Source of the DNA: Branchipolynoe longqiensis
Taxonomy: Eukaryota; Annelida; Polychaeta; Phyllodocida; Polynoidae
NCBI GenBank assembly: GCA_030323885.1
Contig: CM059187.1
Span: forward strand, 127,453,525 to 127,517,524
Length of the DNA stretch: 64,000 nt
Reading direction: 5' to 3'
Below are positions 1-9,920 of the stretch, in pieces. The position numbers were made by a program, and so were the translations under genes. Every line of letters starts with the position of its first letter. The stretch's first letter is position 1. The notes below the pieces were generated by a model. That model worked only from the letters and a program-made list of their open reading frames with translations. It did no database searches and was not told where the DNA came from.

Positions 1-180
1 CTCCTCCAGTTCATCAACTCTATGCTAATATACATAAACACTGCTTGCTTGAACTAGGATCGCAACAGCTTGTTTCCAGTAGATCCTATACGAACCTAAT
101 TGTAAAAACTAGGTCTCCATGAAGTAAAGTTTAATCCTTCCTCCAACTAATAGATTTACCACTCATCGTGGTCACCAGTA

Positions 181-472
181 TGTAAAGTCTACGGCTTGAA
201 TATGTGGTTGTATAGGCAGGCTATAGTGAAAGGAAGAGTATAAAGTGTGAAAGAGTCAAGCCCTCTGGTTTATTATTTATATGGTACATGGATTCAGTGT
301 AGAGTATCACCCCACCCTATACCAATGAGAAACAAGCATTCTTAGCTCTACCAATAGGGATCCAGCATTCCTGGTCTCCATGGTTACCAACTATCTGCCC
401 ACTACCACCAAGCTGTGTGGCTCCCCTGGCCACCACCTGCCTTGAGCCTGAGTGTGGTGATCCTGACTAGCA
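181..472 (-). repeat. LTR-like dispersed repeat, copy 1
   Basis: This shares about 300 bp with 59549-59877, including the stretches CCCTCTGGTTTATT and CAATAGGGATCCAGCATTCC. Read on the minus strand it runs from TGCTAGTCAGG to ACTTTACA, so it has TG...CA ends, and it carries an AATAAA polyadenylation signal about 80-100 bp before its end. That layout is what a solo LTR would show. I see no clean target duplication, and weak similarity between the copies continues slightly beyond the proposed ends, so the boundaries are uncertain. Confidence 0.4.
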
Positions 473-490
473 GAGGGGGGGGGGGGGTAG

Positions 491-1036
491 GTTCTGAGTG
501 CCCCTTACACACAATCCTGCCAGCACCACTGTCTATTTACATCCCATTCAGGCACCACCAGGACCTACATATACACATACATGCACCTGCTCACGTATAC
601 CCGATCCATAATAGAACATTTGCATTCCCCCACCAATGTTGTAAATAGGAATATTTTACATAATGTTGCAGATCTTTGCAACCTGCGGACCCTCCCGAGA
701 GGTACCGGGATCGCCCCCATCAGGCAGCCTATGCTAACCAATTTTTACTTGGGTTTAAATATAGTCATTTGTTCACCCTAACTGAAGATGAATATTTAAA
801 CAAATCTAATATCCGTTTTGCATGCCGCACGGTATCAGCACTACGTAATTTCTGAGATAACAACTTTGGGTGTCCAGCTATCCATACGCAGGCCATGATA
901 GGGTGAGGCCTGCCTGCTACAGTGCACACTACTACATACAGGAAGTGGTTTTATATATTTTATTTGATCTGAAACATTTGCTAGGACAATTTCAGTGCAC
1001 TCCACTTAAACAAATTAATATCGGGAAAGCACCTTA
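491..1036. other. Unique AT-rich non-coding sequence
   Basis: No open frame with coding character, tRNA-like box or tandem repeat was found. The two short frames at 415-781 have no splice context and include a G homopolymer; I regard them as chance. Confidence 0.6.
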
Positions 1037-1040
1037 TTAA

Positions 1041-1740
1041 AGTTGCATAGTCCGAAAAAAGTATCAAATTTTCAAAGGCGATGCACCTATATAGATTAAA
1101 ACCTACATATCGAACTTCGATACTGGTGAGCTTAGTAAGTAATTGTTGCTACATGGAATGGCATACTAAGTAAATGTAACAAAACACGTGTTACTCTGCT
1201 GAAGCGGCAGAATACAAAATACCCAAATTAATTTGCACTTCAAATATCTCCTTAAGTTTGTCATTTTAAATCAAAGTCACTTCAAATAAAAGTAAGTATC
1301 CAACCTAATAAATTTATCTAAAGCGGCTGTCACACCTCGCCGGATTGAGCAACGGAGAGAATTGTCTAGTCTGGTGATGATAAGTATAAAAATGTATTAA
1401 AATGTGTGAAAATGTTGCGCTATCGGGTCAATGGCCGCTGGATGAATGGACATGAAACGGACATGAAACGGACATGAAGCGGACATGAAACGGACATGAA
1501 ACAGACATGAAACGGACATGAAACAGACATGAACGGATAGCCAACCGATGAAACAAACTCAAAACGGACAAGAACCGTAGACGTCAATCCGGCGGCATCC
1601 GTTCCTAGTTTTGTGCATTTTCAAAACTTGTACGGACACAAACCGGACTTTGTTCGGTTTCTGTCTGTTTCCCCCCAATCCAGTGAGGTGTGACAGCCTC
1701 TTAAGAGAATGACAGAAACCCCCAAACCATCAGACTAACT
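1041..1740. mobile_element. TTAA-flanked MITE (piggyBac-type ends), carrying a nested MITE
   Basis: The left end reads AGTTGCATAGTCCGA directly after TTAA (1037-1040). The right end is an imperfect inverse, CAGACTAACT, directly before TTAA (1741-1744). The body, with motifs such as TTAATTTGCACTTCAAATAT, recurs at 28560-28849, 44392-44580 and 26600-26963. TTAA duplication with short inverted ends is typical of piggyBac-type elements. It has no coding capacity. The span includes a second element at 1322-1701, so the original element was about 317 bp. Confidence 0.7.
1322..1701. mobile_element. TAA-flanked MITE, copy 1 (Harbinger-like), nested
   Basis: Inverted ends AG(C/A)GGCTGTCACACCTC are flanked by a 3-bp TAA duplication (1319-1321 and 1702-1704). 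A second copy with the same TAA flanks lies at 9025-9371. The interior holds about seven tandem copies of an 11-bp unit, GGACATGAAAC (about 1446-1540). A 3-bp TWA target site fits PIF/Harbinger MITEs. It sits inside the TTAA element and so is the younger of the two. Confidence 0.75.
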
Positions 1741-1964
1741 TTAAGTTTGGTTAACACCACCCATGTTTTTTGAGTCAAGGAGAGTTTGAAGTAAATAAGG
1801 CACATACAAGTGAAAGGACGGGAATGGGATGGAGACACGACTTACCTCGGGTCTGTACACACGCCAGGTCCCAGCTCCAGATCTTCCACAGGAACCAGCG
1901 GATATTAACTCAGAACAAAAATGCATTAGTGGCATTAGACCTTGCCGATCACCATCCAGCTACC

Positions 1965-2713
1965 ACCGCGCGTGCTGGCCTAATCGGTAGAGCCCAGGCC
2001 TCGTGTGCGGAAAGTCGGGAGTTCGGTTCCCTGTCGAGTCCAACCAATGCCTTTGAAATTTATCCTTGTTGTTTCCTAGCCTGGCGCTTGGCATTAATAG
2101 GATAGGACAAGGACTCGTTAGCTCAGTGTCAGGATAATGTGACTGAGTGGGATATCAGGTCATTGTGCTGGCATGGGTATGGAGGTATTGCAATACCTCA
2201 GGGAGTTTGACGCCCCTGCCCTGCAGAATTGTAAACCACTGCCTTATGGTACAGGTTCTTGACAGAACCGAAGGCTAAGGGAGCAAACCCTGAACAGAAA
2301 ATCATGTCACTGTGGCAGCAACAAGGGCGGTTGATGTATGGAACTCCCAACATCTCCCGGCCAGTCACTTGCCGGTGTGAAACCTCTATTTGCTCCCCGA
2401 GAGAGTGCCGCTGGTAACTTGCAAAAGCCAGCAGCACTTCAACACTTTTGCAGGCATCTTTCATGAAATGTACAACCACACAAAGCATCACTCTCACAGC
2501 AGAGAGCTAAATGGAGAGCAGCAGTCAAGTAATGAAAGCAGTCTTTGTCGCATCGTAACCGACAGCATGATGATGATGATGTGCTGGCAGCCTGATTTAC
2601 CAGTGGGGCAGCACTATGAAATCGCCATCAGTGCACACTGTCAGAAGTCGGTGCCCGTCCTGATATGACCTTAGATGTTGCCAGAATGTGAAACTCCAAC
2701 AAACAACCGACCG
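1965..2713 (+). mobile_element. SINE-A copy split by a 406-bp insertion
   Basis: The tRNA-like head (A-box-like CTGGCCTAATCGGTAGAGC, B-box-like GAGTTCGGTTCC) and first body half run to 2173. The second half (CAGTGGGGCAGCACTATG, then CGTCCTGATATGACCTTAG and an AACAAACAACC tail) resumes at 2580. The two halves align with uninterrupted SINE-A copies such as 33447-33788. The gap between them is a separate element with its own target duplication. Confidence 0.8.
2174..2579 (+). mobile_element. 406-bp repeat inserted in SINE-A, with 10-bp target duplication
   Basis: It is flanked by a perfect direct repeat TGTGCTGGCA (2164-2173 and 2580-2589). The + strand ends in an ATG trinucleotide tail, as expected for retroposition. 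A second copy in reverse orientation is at 63252-63595. I see no tRNA-like boxes. The minus strand of both copies has an open frame with shared peptides such as SYQRHSLGEQIEVSHRQ and GREMLGVPYINRP; whether that frame means anything is unknown. Confidence 0.75.
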
Positions 2714-2879
2714 TCCTGCTGCCTAATTTACCGCTCCTGGTGCCTAGTGTTGCCATAGTGCCTAGTGTTGGCAAAAAGGGTCAATATCCTGGAGACAATA
2801 TCCTGACGTCATCACTGTACTGCCAATCCCCTGGTTGAGAGGACCCATTGCAATAACGTTGTTTGTTCGTTTCTTGGAT

Positions 2880-3171
2880 GATGGTTATTCAAGATAGGTA
2901 CCAATTTGTAACAGTGCACACTCATGGAAACTTTATAATGTGGCCCCACTGGGAGACCAGACCATTGGCATCATGACCCGGTTTCCAACTCAGGCAAATT
3001 ATCCTGATACTAAGCTTACCTGTCATTGCCCTACCCTATTAACGCAGAGCGCCAGGCTAGGTAGCGACAAGTATCAATTTTGTAAGCCATTGGTTTGACT
3101 CTACCAGGATTCAAACTCTGAGCTTCCGAACGGGAAAGCTACAATCTACCGCTTCAGCCACCATGCCCTGT
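2880..3171 (-). mobile_element. SINE-A copy, diverged
   Basis: It is homologous to the SINE-A consensus: GGTACCAATTTGTAACAGTG, then CCCCACTGGGAGACCAG, a GCGCCAGGCTAG segment, and a tRNA-like head near 3100-3170 with ATTGGTTTGACTCTACCAGG. Internal-promoter boxes are degraded. Confidence 0.8.
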
Positions 3172-3199
3172 TACAGTGCAGGGGATGATCATTCATTAA

Positions 3200-3213
3200 G
3201 TTGCCATGGTAAC
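3200..3213. promoter_or_regulatory. Perfect X-box-like RFX motif
   Basis: GTTGCCATGGTAAC fits the bipartite RFX consensus GTNRCC(N0-3)RGYAAC. It sits in otherwise unique sequence next to a SINE. It may be chance, but a 14-bp match with both half-sites is uncommon. No nearby gene start was identified. Confidence 0.35.
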
Positions 3214-4097
3214 CTTTGAACGGCGACATATTTGAAGTGTTCATCACCATCTTTTCTGACATGTGCCCGTTCAGGTTTTTTTTGGGGGCTGAGTGTTTTT
3301 GAAACACAACCATCAAACGTGGCATACTGACGTAACTGCTGTTTGCCCCAAAGAATTTTCACCGGACAATAATTTTCAACTAGGCATTCGTCAAAGGGCT
3401 AGCCACCTCGCTTCCATCCCCGAAGTCTATCACAATCTGGGATAGGACATAATTAAATGATTCAGGGTGGGGGGCGACACTTTAGAACAAGTATTATTGA
3501 AACCAAATGCCTCATATCTCATTCTATTTTTCAGGAGTGATAGCTGAACACAGCTGTCCAGATATTCACAGTGCGATGTCATGAGGAAAGGGAGGATCCT
3601 ATTGTATTTGTATTGTTGCTTTCTTTTTGTTTGTGGGGAGGGGGGAGGGTGAAGTGGGAGGTGTGATTATTAATGCTATGTGTAATTTGGATCAGTACAT
3701 TGTGGGAAGTGACATCACTGCATTTTGATTGTAAGCTTGCGACGCCAGGCTTGGATCAGTGCGTTGCATCGGGTAAGACGCATCCGTTAACTCGCTGCAT
3801 ATTGGATGACAACATATTGGGTACGGCATGGAGGACGGGGCGTGGGGGGGGGGGCATGGGGAGGGGTGTCACTGGGACTGCATTACTAAATAACCTAAGC
3901 ATAGGACACGGTCCCTCAACAAATAGCCGACCCAACAGGCTGAACTCAGTATCTGCATGGTGAATCTTGTATATGCGTATGATTAAATAGGCAAGCAAAG
4001 AATGGCAATTTCACTCAGAATTCCTCCAGCACTCACTAATGCCCTTCTGGTCGCCCCCACCCCCACTCCCTCCTCAACACACACTCAAACATAAAGG
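3214..4097. other. Non-coding spacer
   Basis: This is unique sequence with a G-rich patch near 3840-3866. Short frames at 3673-3998 overlap on both strands and lack coding character. Nothing else is recognisable. Confidence 0.55.
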
Positions 4098-4436
4098 ATG
4101 GTTGTTCGAGTGTTACATCAGGGCAAGGCCTAAGGTCATACCAAGACAGGTACCAACTTGTTACAGTGCACACTCATGGCAACCTTATAGTGCTACCCCA
4201 CTGGGAAACCAGGCCACCAGCACATTGATATAATATCCAACTCAGTCACATTATCCCAACACTGAGCCAACCAGTCCTTTCCCTATCCTAATAATGCCGA
4301 GCGCCTGGCTAAGAAGTGACATGTATACATTTTAAAGACATTGATTTAACTCGACCAGGGTTCGACCCTGTGGGTTCCAATCCTACGATCTACCAAATTG
4401 GGAGATGGACGCTCAACTCATTCGGCCATCCCGTCT
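4098..4436 (-). mobile_element. SINE-A copy, near full length
   Basis: It runs from the 3' tail side (TAAGGTCATACCAAGACAGG) through the body (CCCCACTGGGAAACCAGGCC) to the tRNA-like head, which ends with TCATTCGGCCATCCCGTCTG. The B-box region has a small internal duplication (GGGTTCGACCC, then GGGTTCCAATCC). Confidence 0.85.
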
Positions 4437-5004
4437 GCAAGTAAAAAGAAATAAGATGAAACAAATAGATCCAGCACCAGCAACTCGCCATATCATGTAT
4501 GAGAAGGCGCTAGTTACAGTGCGCATGACACTGGTAGGTACGATACGGCAATGTAATTAGCGTACTTAGTGTCCGCCTCCGCCGTCAGAGGGTGCGCAGG
4601 TGAACCCTGGGGGGCGTGATCACGTGATATGTTAGGGTTCACACAGAAAGATCCGGTTAGCCAACTCGTCACAGGTTATTGTTGCTGCAACAAACAAAGG
4701 CGACTATTTTAGTGTCTGCCTGTTGTGTAACTACAACGTAGGGTGGGGTATACATCACCACTGCCCTTGTCCAGTAGATAAGTCAGGGTTCGGGGTGTTT
4801 CAGTGTGTTGTTTAACCTGGTTGGGTTAATGGGATTGCATTTCTAAGTGACTGCCAGTGGAATGTGGCATGTGGAACCTGCAAGAGAGATTGGTCAAGAA
4901 TGGGTTAGTAAAGTGGGCCCTTGCGTCTGATGTCAGACAGAAGAAACGCGAGGGAGACGCTTAGCTTCAGCTCTCAAGGTTGGCACCTGGTATTGTGCCA
5001 CCTG
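4437..5004. other. Non-coding spacer
   Basis: No gene was found. It contains a palindromic E-box, TCACGTGA, near 4620, and a weak CTCF-like string, GTCAGAGGGTGCGC, near 4585. Confidence 0.5.
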
Positions 5005-5720
5005 TTCTGGAGAGATGGGGAAGGGGAAGGGGGGGGGCGGTGAAGGGCGAGGACTGGAAGGGGGGAGAAAGGAAGGAAGTGAGAGGAAGGAAGTGAAGGG
5101 AGAAGACGAGATGGGAGAGGAAGGAAGGGAGGGGAGAGGAAGAAAGCTAGAGGAAGGGAGGGAGAGGAAGGGAGGGCAAGGGAGAGGAAGGAAGTGAAGG
5201 AAGGAAGCGAAGGGAGAGGAAAGAATTGAAGGGAGGGAAGGGACAGAAGGGAGAGGAGGAAGGGAGAGGAAGGGAAGGAAGGGGAAGGAATGGAAGGGAG
5301 AAGAAATAACTGAAGCGAGAGGGAGAGAAGGGAGAGGGAGAGAAAGGAGAGGAAGGACAAGGAGAGAAGGAAATGAAGGGATATCAGCGGATGGAAGGGG
5401 GATGAGGGTGTGGGAAGGGGAGAAGAGAAGGGATGACAAAGGCGACGTGAAGGTAGGCAGATTGAAGGGATGGGGGATTGAAGGGATGGGGGATTGAAGG
5501 GATGGGGGATTGAAGGCAGGGAATTGAAGGCAGGGGAATTGAAGGGAAGAGCAATCGAAGGAAATAGCAATTGAAGGAAACAGTAACTGAAGGCAGAGGA
5601 ATTAAAGGCAGAGGACATCGAAACCAGAAGAATTGAAGGCAGTCGAGGAAAGGAGAGGTGGTGATGTAACACACGAAGGGCGGGGGGGGTGGGGGGAATC
5701 AAAGGCAGTCAAAGAAAGAT
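5005..5720. repeat. Polypurine tract with 16-bp tandem repeat
   Basis: About 430 bp of almost pure G and A (GGAAGGGAGAGGAAG-like) are followed near 5460-5640 by a roughly 16-bp tandem unit, GGATTGAAGGGATGGG, that decays into GAATTGAAGGCAG units. Long serine/proline frames on the minus strand come only from this bias. Confidence 0.9.
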
Positions 5721-5837
5721 GTCTCTCTGAGAGAAGGAACAAATGTGGATATGACTGAGGTTGTTTATTAATTTGCGAGCCCGCCGTGCGGTGGCGCTGC
5801 GTACTGTCTGACGAACTAATTCACTTGAAGGTTACAG

Positions 5838-5984
5838 GTGGATATTGCCACAGTAATCCTGCGGGGCACTTTGATTAGGTCCCTCCATGGTCGCCGGCAG
5901 CCAGGTGTGGCACGAAGCCGAAAGCCGAGGTCTGGGGATCATAGGGCGGAAAGCATGGGACTTTGGGAGGGCAGGGTCGCTGGT
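5838..5984. other. Open segment of unclear strand, possible exon
   Basis: On the + strand an open frame starts directly after TTACAG and runs past a possible GTATGG donor near 5983 (peptide starts VDIATVILRGTLIRSLHG). On the minus strand the same DNA is also open (SHTSDPALPKSHAFRPMIP) with a possible GTAACC donor. Base composition is more gene-like than the surroundings, but I cannot choose a strand and recognise neither peptide. Confidence 0.2.
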
Positions 5985-6100
5985 ATGGCTCTTAACATGT
6001 GCACACGCATGCGCACCAACCCAGGAGCAAGTTACTTCGTTGTTGTTATTTTGTCCCTCAAGACGAAATGCAGTTTTCTCAAAGTTTCTTATAATTCTTA

Positions 6101-6200
6101 TGTAAGAATTGCACGGCAACACAGTATTGGTGGGTACATTATTTATTTACAGGAAGTGAATAGTAGAGAAAGTAATGCACCTGGCTGGGCCTCAAGTGCC
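6101..6200 (-). repeat. DIRS-like split repeat B2
   Basis: This 100-bp segment is essentially identical to 6408-6507 (TGTAAGAATTGCACGGCAAC to GGGCCTCAAGTGCC). A 17-bp spacer separates it from A2. Confidence 0.85.
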
Positions 6201-6217
6201 CTACCTAAAATGAAGAA

Positions 6218-6408
6218 AAAGTTTTGAAGGAGTGTGGAAGCTCTGGCTGACAGGGTCAGACTGAGCCAATATCAACAACAGGTGTAGGGAGGCTCCTGCC
6301 CCACCTGGTGGTTGTGGATGACACTATCCTGTGAGCCCCCCAGGAGCCCCTGGGAGGCAGCACCGTGCAACTCGGTTACATCCGCATATACGTTGTATAT
6401 ACGTGGGT
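6218..6408 (-). repeat. DIRS-like split repeat A2
   Basis: This 191-bp segment repeats at 7054-7254 (201 bp). The only length difference is a 10-bp insertion in the C/G-rich CCCCCAGGAGCCCC stretch of A1. It abuts B1 at 6408. Confidence 0.85.
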
Positions 6409-6507
6409 GTAAGAATTGCACGGCAACACAGTATTGGTGGGTACATTATTTATTTACAGGAAGTGAATAGTAGAGAAAGTAATGCACCTGGCTGGGCCTC
6501 AAGTGCC
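6408..6507 (-). repeat. DIRS-like split repeat B1
   Basis: This 100-bp copy of B2 sits directly downstream (minus strand) of the recombinase fragment and abuts A2. Confidence 0.85.
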
Positions 6508-6547
6508 AAAGTCACAGACACACCAGACAGGAGAAAAAATAAAGAAA

Positions 6548-7114
6548 TTAAAACAAGGCAGAAAGAGCTGTGGCGACCTTGATGTCCGCAACGATCCGGT
6601 CGGCCAGAGGTCGAGCAATGTATCTATAGACGCAGTCCGAGGACCAGTCACCGTGTACCTTGATCTCGTCAATGGAGGCCCCTTGTAGGGCGAGGAAGGT
6701 ACACCCACCCCTGCGGAGCGAGTGGCAGGAGAACGAGGAGGCATCTAGCCCGGCCTCTTCCAAGAAAATTGTTATGGTTGCCTGGAGGGTAACGTAATCT
6801 AAAGGTCTGTAGCCCCCGCGAGCAGAGGGAATTTGGAAGGCAGGGGCATCTTGGGTTACTTTAACCTGCTGAAAGTGCTTTTCAGCCCAGAATACCACGC
6901 AAAGTTTGGTGTTCGGTACTCGGGCTACAGGGATTAAGAGATCTCTCTCCTTGAACTGGATCATCTTGGACTTGCGGACAGAGATCACCATCACCCAGTT
7001 AAAGAACTCAAAGTCAGAACGTCTCAGAACCGAGTCCGACTCCGTAAGTTGGCAAAGTTTTGAAGGAGTGTGGAAGCTCTGGCTGACAGGGTCAGACTGA
7101 GCCAATATCAACAA
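6548..7114 (-). pseudogene. Tyrosine recombinase, N-terminally truncated, of a DIRS-like element
   Basis: The frame encodes 188 residues and ends in TAA. About the first 20 residues are read-through from repeat A1, so the native N-terminus is gone. The rest matches the C-terminal catalytic half of DIRS-type tyrosine recombinases: a VRKSKMIQF strand that probably carries the active-site lysine (K48 or K50), HSLRRGG with the His-x-x-Arg pair at H131 and R134, HGDWSSD with H154 or W157, and the likely nucleophile Y163 in VYRYI. The first catalytic arginine, normally in an upstream R-x-S segment, appears to be missing with the deleted N-terminal half; LRRSDF at 30-35 seems to align downstream of that site. 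With the core-binding domain gone, activity is unlikely. A Crypton origin is less likely because of the split repeats. Confidence 0.8.
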
Positions 7115-7254
7115 CAGGTGTAGGGAGGCTCCTGCCCCACCTGGTGGTTGTGGATGATACTATCCTGTGAGCCCCCCAGGAGCCCCCAGGGGCCCCTGGG
7201 AGGCAGCACCGTGCAACTCGGTTACATCCGCATATACGTTGTATATACGTGGGT
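7054..7254 (-). repeat. DIRS-like split repeat A1
   Basis: This is the 5' repeat of the element on the minus strand. It is homologous to A2 and joined directly to the truncated recombinase frame. Confidence 0.85.
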
Positions 7255-7440
7255 ATATATATATACGTTTACGATGTAGTCCACGTCCTGATATGACCTT
7301 TCCTGCTGCTAGGAAGTAAAACCCCAACAATAAGCGGATGAAGATATCGATATGCATATATGCATATATACACTGTATATGCATATATATATCATGTGGA
7401 TACATATGTGGTTATATATATATGGATACTTTTTAAATGC
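7255..7440. repeat. TA-rich microsatellite region with a SINE-A tail scrap
   Basis: ATATAT and GCATATATGCATATAT runs flank a SINE-A 3' tail fragment at 7284-7330 (CGTCCTGATATGACC). Confidence 0.75.
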
Positions 7441-8013
7441 TATTTGTATTTAAAAGAGTGAACACATTTCCCGTTTCGATCAATTCGCACTTGGTTTGGA
7501 TGCTGTCAGAATCAAGAAATACATAATAACTAATTGTTGGGAATATGTCAGTGACAAACATTCTGTTCTTTACTTAACATGACTATATGAACACTGGATT
7601 TAATAGGGACGTTGCACCCTTATTTATATTAGCATCCATTACAGGCATGGCGCACTAGAAAGTCTATATCCCGATATCTTATAAGGTGAAATACACCTGC
7701 ATATTAAATTCAATTTACATAATTAATCCCCGTTAGTAACTTAAATATGCTACTTCGCGAGAGAGAAAAAAAAGCTGAAGCTAAATTAGGTGTTAATCTT
7801 GGTACATGTTTGCATGTGGGTGCCTTGTATTGCCTGGACATTATGACCATTGCGCGGCCCAATTGAGTGACGTGTGACTTATTGCTGACGCCTGTGTCCA
7901 CACCAGGGCCAGCACGCGTCACGTGCACAGCCCGCTATGAACATGGCTTACAAATAAATCAACACATGTTATTTATTCTCCTGTGTTCTTTATTCATATG
8001 CATGCAACCTTTT
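7441..8013. other. Non-coding unique sequence
   Basis: AT-rich, with no coding frame, tRNA-like box or repeat recognised. Confidence 0.55.
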
Positions 8014-8317
8014 TCTTGAAGATTTATACTGCCTATTATGGATAAGCCTGAATAGACTTGTTTTCACCATTAGAAAGTTTGTCGATAGAAATCCCGAGCC
8101 GACACTTTTACCGACTCAACGGATTTTTAACCTTCCACACCACATAGACATGGTATGAGAGCAACTAGCCTTTGATACGGCTGTAAGTTATCCACAGCTG
8201 TAGAAATCCAAATTGGCAGAGGTGGGGGCACGGGGAATCGAACCACCAACCTTCAGATAAGGAGTCTGACCTAGAAAAAAGTCAGTCACTCTAACCACTC
8301 CGGCACAGAGAACACCA
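8014..8317 (-). mobile_element. SINE-B copy
   Basis: The minus-strand head reads GTGTTCTCTGTGCCGGAGTG..., with A-box-like GCCGGAGTGGTTAGAGTG and B-box-like GGTTCGATTCCCCGTGCC. The body includes AAATCCGTTGAGTCGGTAAA, and the tail ends in TAGGCAGTATAAATCTTCAAG-like sequence. Homologous copies are at 18321-18622, 22689-22991 and 35873-36173. Confidence 0.85.
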
Positions 8318-8328
8318 CTGAGTTGCAC

Positions 8329-8646
8329 CCGGCGCGATGGCCGAATTGGTAGAGCGCAGGCCTCCCATGTGGGAGATCGGGAGTCCAATTCCCGGTCGAG
8401 TCAAACCAATGATTTAGAAAATTGATACATGTTGCTTCCTAGCTTGGCCTTGGCATTAATAGGATAGGACAAGGAGGACTGGCTAGCTGAGGGTCAGGAT
8501 AGTGTGACTGTGTGGGAATGGGATACCAGCACCATGGTTTCTCAGTTGGGCAGCACTATAAAGTCGCCATGAGTCGCACTGCCCCAAGTCAATACTCGTC
8601 CTGATATAAACTTAGATGTTGTGAGGACGTAAAACAACCAACCAAC
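8329..8646 (+). mobile_element. SINE-A copy, near full length
   Basis: The tRNA-like head (GATGGCCGAATTGGTAGAGC and GAGTCCAATTCCCGG) is followed by the standard body and an AACAACCAACCAACC tail. It lies only about a dozen bases from the SINE-B copy, with neither interrupted. Confidence 0.85.
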
Positions 8647-9021
8647 CATTATTCATATGCAGGCTACCTGAATTGGTGTCACCAGCCATGCTGGAAACCA
8701 TCATAGTGGCTTAGATATACTATGGCCACGTTGTTTTTGTGACATTATTTGATGACCAGTTAGTAAACTTGAGCTGGTGACCTAAGTGTGAGTGTGGCTG
8801 ATAAGATAACACAATGCGCAGTCGACGATTGAACTGCCATAACTAGCCCTCACTTGGCGGTAATATATGTTGTTATTAATGTCTGCAATATCTGAAGACT
8901 TTGACACGGTCAACATGTGGGAAACAAGCGTCCGATTTCACAATCTTTCCTTCAAGAGCCCCCCCCCCCCCCCGCCCCACACCTTAGACGTTAGCGGAGG
9001 CAAAATATGATTTAACCATCC
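8647..9021. other. Non-coding spacer with poly-C run
   Basis: Unique sequence with a C homopolymer at about 8958-8975. Nothing else is recognised. Confidence 0.55.
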
Positions 9022-9024
9022 TAA

Positions 9025-9371
9025 AGCGGCTGTCACACCTCGCCGGATTGAGCAACGGACAGAATTGTCTTGTCCGGTGGTGATAAGTATCAAAATGTAT
9101 TAAAATGTGTCAAAATGTTGCGCTATCGGGTAAATGGCCACTGGATAAACGGACATGAAATGGACAGGAAACCGACAGGAAATGGACAGGAAACCGATAT
9201 GAACGGATAGCCAATGGACGAAATGAAATCAATCCGGAGAAGAACCATAGACATCAGTCTGGCAGCATCTGTTCCTAGTTTTGTGCATGTTCAAAACTTG
9301 TACGGACACAAACCGAACATTGTTTGTTTTCTGTCCGTTTCCCCCCAATCCGGTGAGGTGTGACAGGGCCT
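9025..9371. mobile_element. TAA-flanked MITE, copy 2 (Harbinger-like)
   Basis: It has the same ends as 1322-1701, with TAA at 9022-9024 and 9372-9374. The internal 11-bp repeat is shorter and more diverged (GGACAGGAAAC variants). Confidence 0.75.
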
Positions 9372-9559
9372 TAAAAAAAACCAAAAGAAAAGAATCATAA
9401 CGAAATAGTAAATAGTAACACGAACAGCCATATCCTACTAATACCCAGAACCAGACGAGTTAGCAATGTGTACCACTTGTCTTTTAATTTCTGTTTGTTT
9501 GTACATTGGTTGGTTAAGTAGGGGTTGGTTAAGTAGGCGAAATTTCAATCAGGAACTAT

Positions 9560-9697
9560 TAGTCCCCGATCAATTATTAAATCCTTAGTTTGACTCGCCC
9601 AAGGTTCGAACCCATGGGTTCGAATCCAAGGGTTCGAATCCCACCACCTACCAAAAATCTGAGGCGATCGCTCAACGCATTCGGCCATCTCGCTGGT
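9560..9697 (-). mobile_element. SINE-A head fragment
   Basis: Only the tRNA-like head is present. The B-box-like GGTTCGAA is locally triplicated (GGTTCGAACCC, GGTTCGAATCC, GGTTCGAATCCC), probably by slippage. A separate SINE-A 3' tail scrap lies at 9785-9845. Confidence 0.7.
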
Positions 9698-9920
9698 ATG
9701 GTTAAAGTTGCATAATGCGATTAAAGCCTGACGTTTCCTAAGCCAGAGCATTTATTTAGATTCTCTCGGACATATCCAATTTAGATCCGCCCTGATATGA
9801 CCTTACATGTTCCCAGGACGTAAAACTCCAACATCCAACAAACCAAGTTAGATACTGGTGCATTAATTAAGCATGTATTGCACTTTTGTGCTCGTGTGTT
9901 AATAAAAGTTACTGCATTTT

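Larger units (their letters stand above)
6101..7254 (-). mobile_element. Deleted DIRS-order (Ngaro-like) retrotransposon with split direct repeats
   Basis: Read on the minus strand the order is A1 (7054-7254), a tyrosine recombinase fragment, B1 (6408-6507), A2 (6218-6408), B2 (6101-6200). That A1-ORF-B1-A2-B2 arrangement is the split-direct-repeat hallmark of Ngaro-type members of the DIRS order, which integrate with a tyrosine recombinase instead of a DDE integrase. Only about 550 bp lie between A1 and B1, so any gag, reverse transcriptase and RNase H have been lost. A short palindrome, AATTCTTATGTAAGAATT, sits at the outer edge of B2. The near-identical repeat copies suggest a fairly recent insertion. 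Confidence 0.8.
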
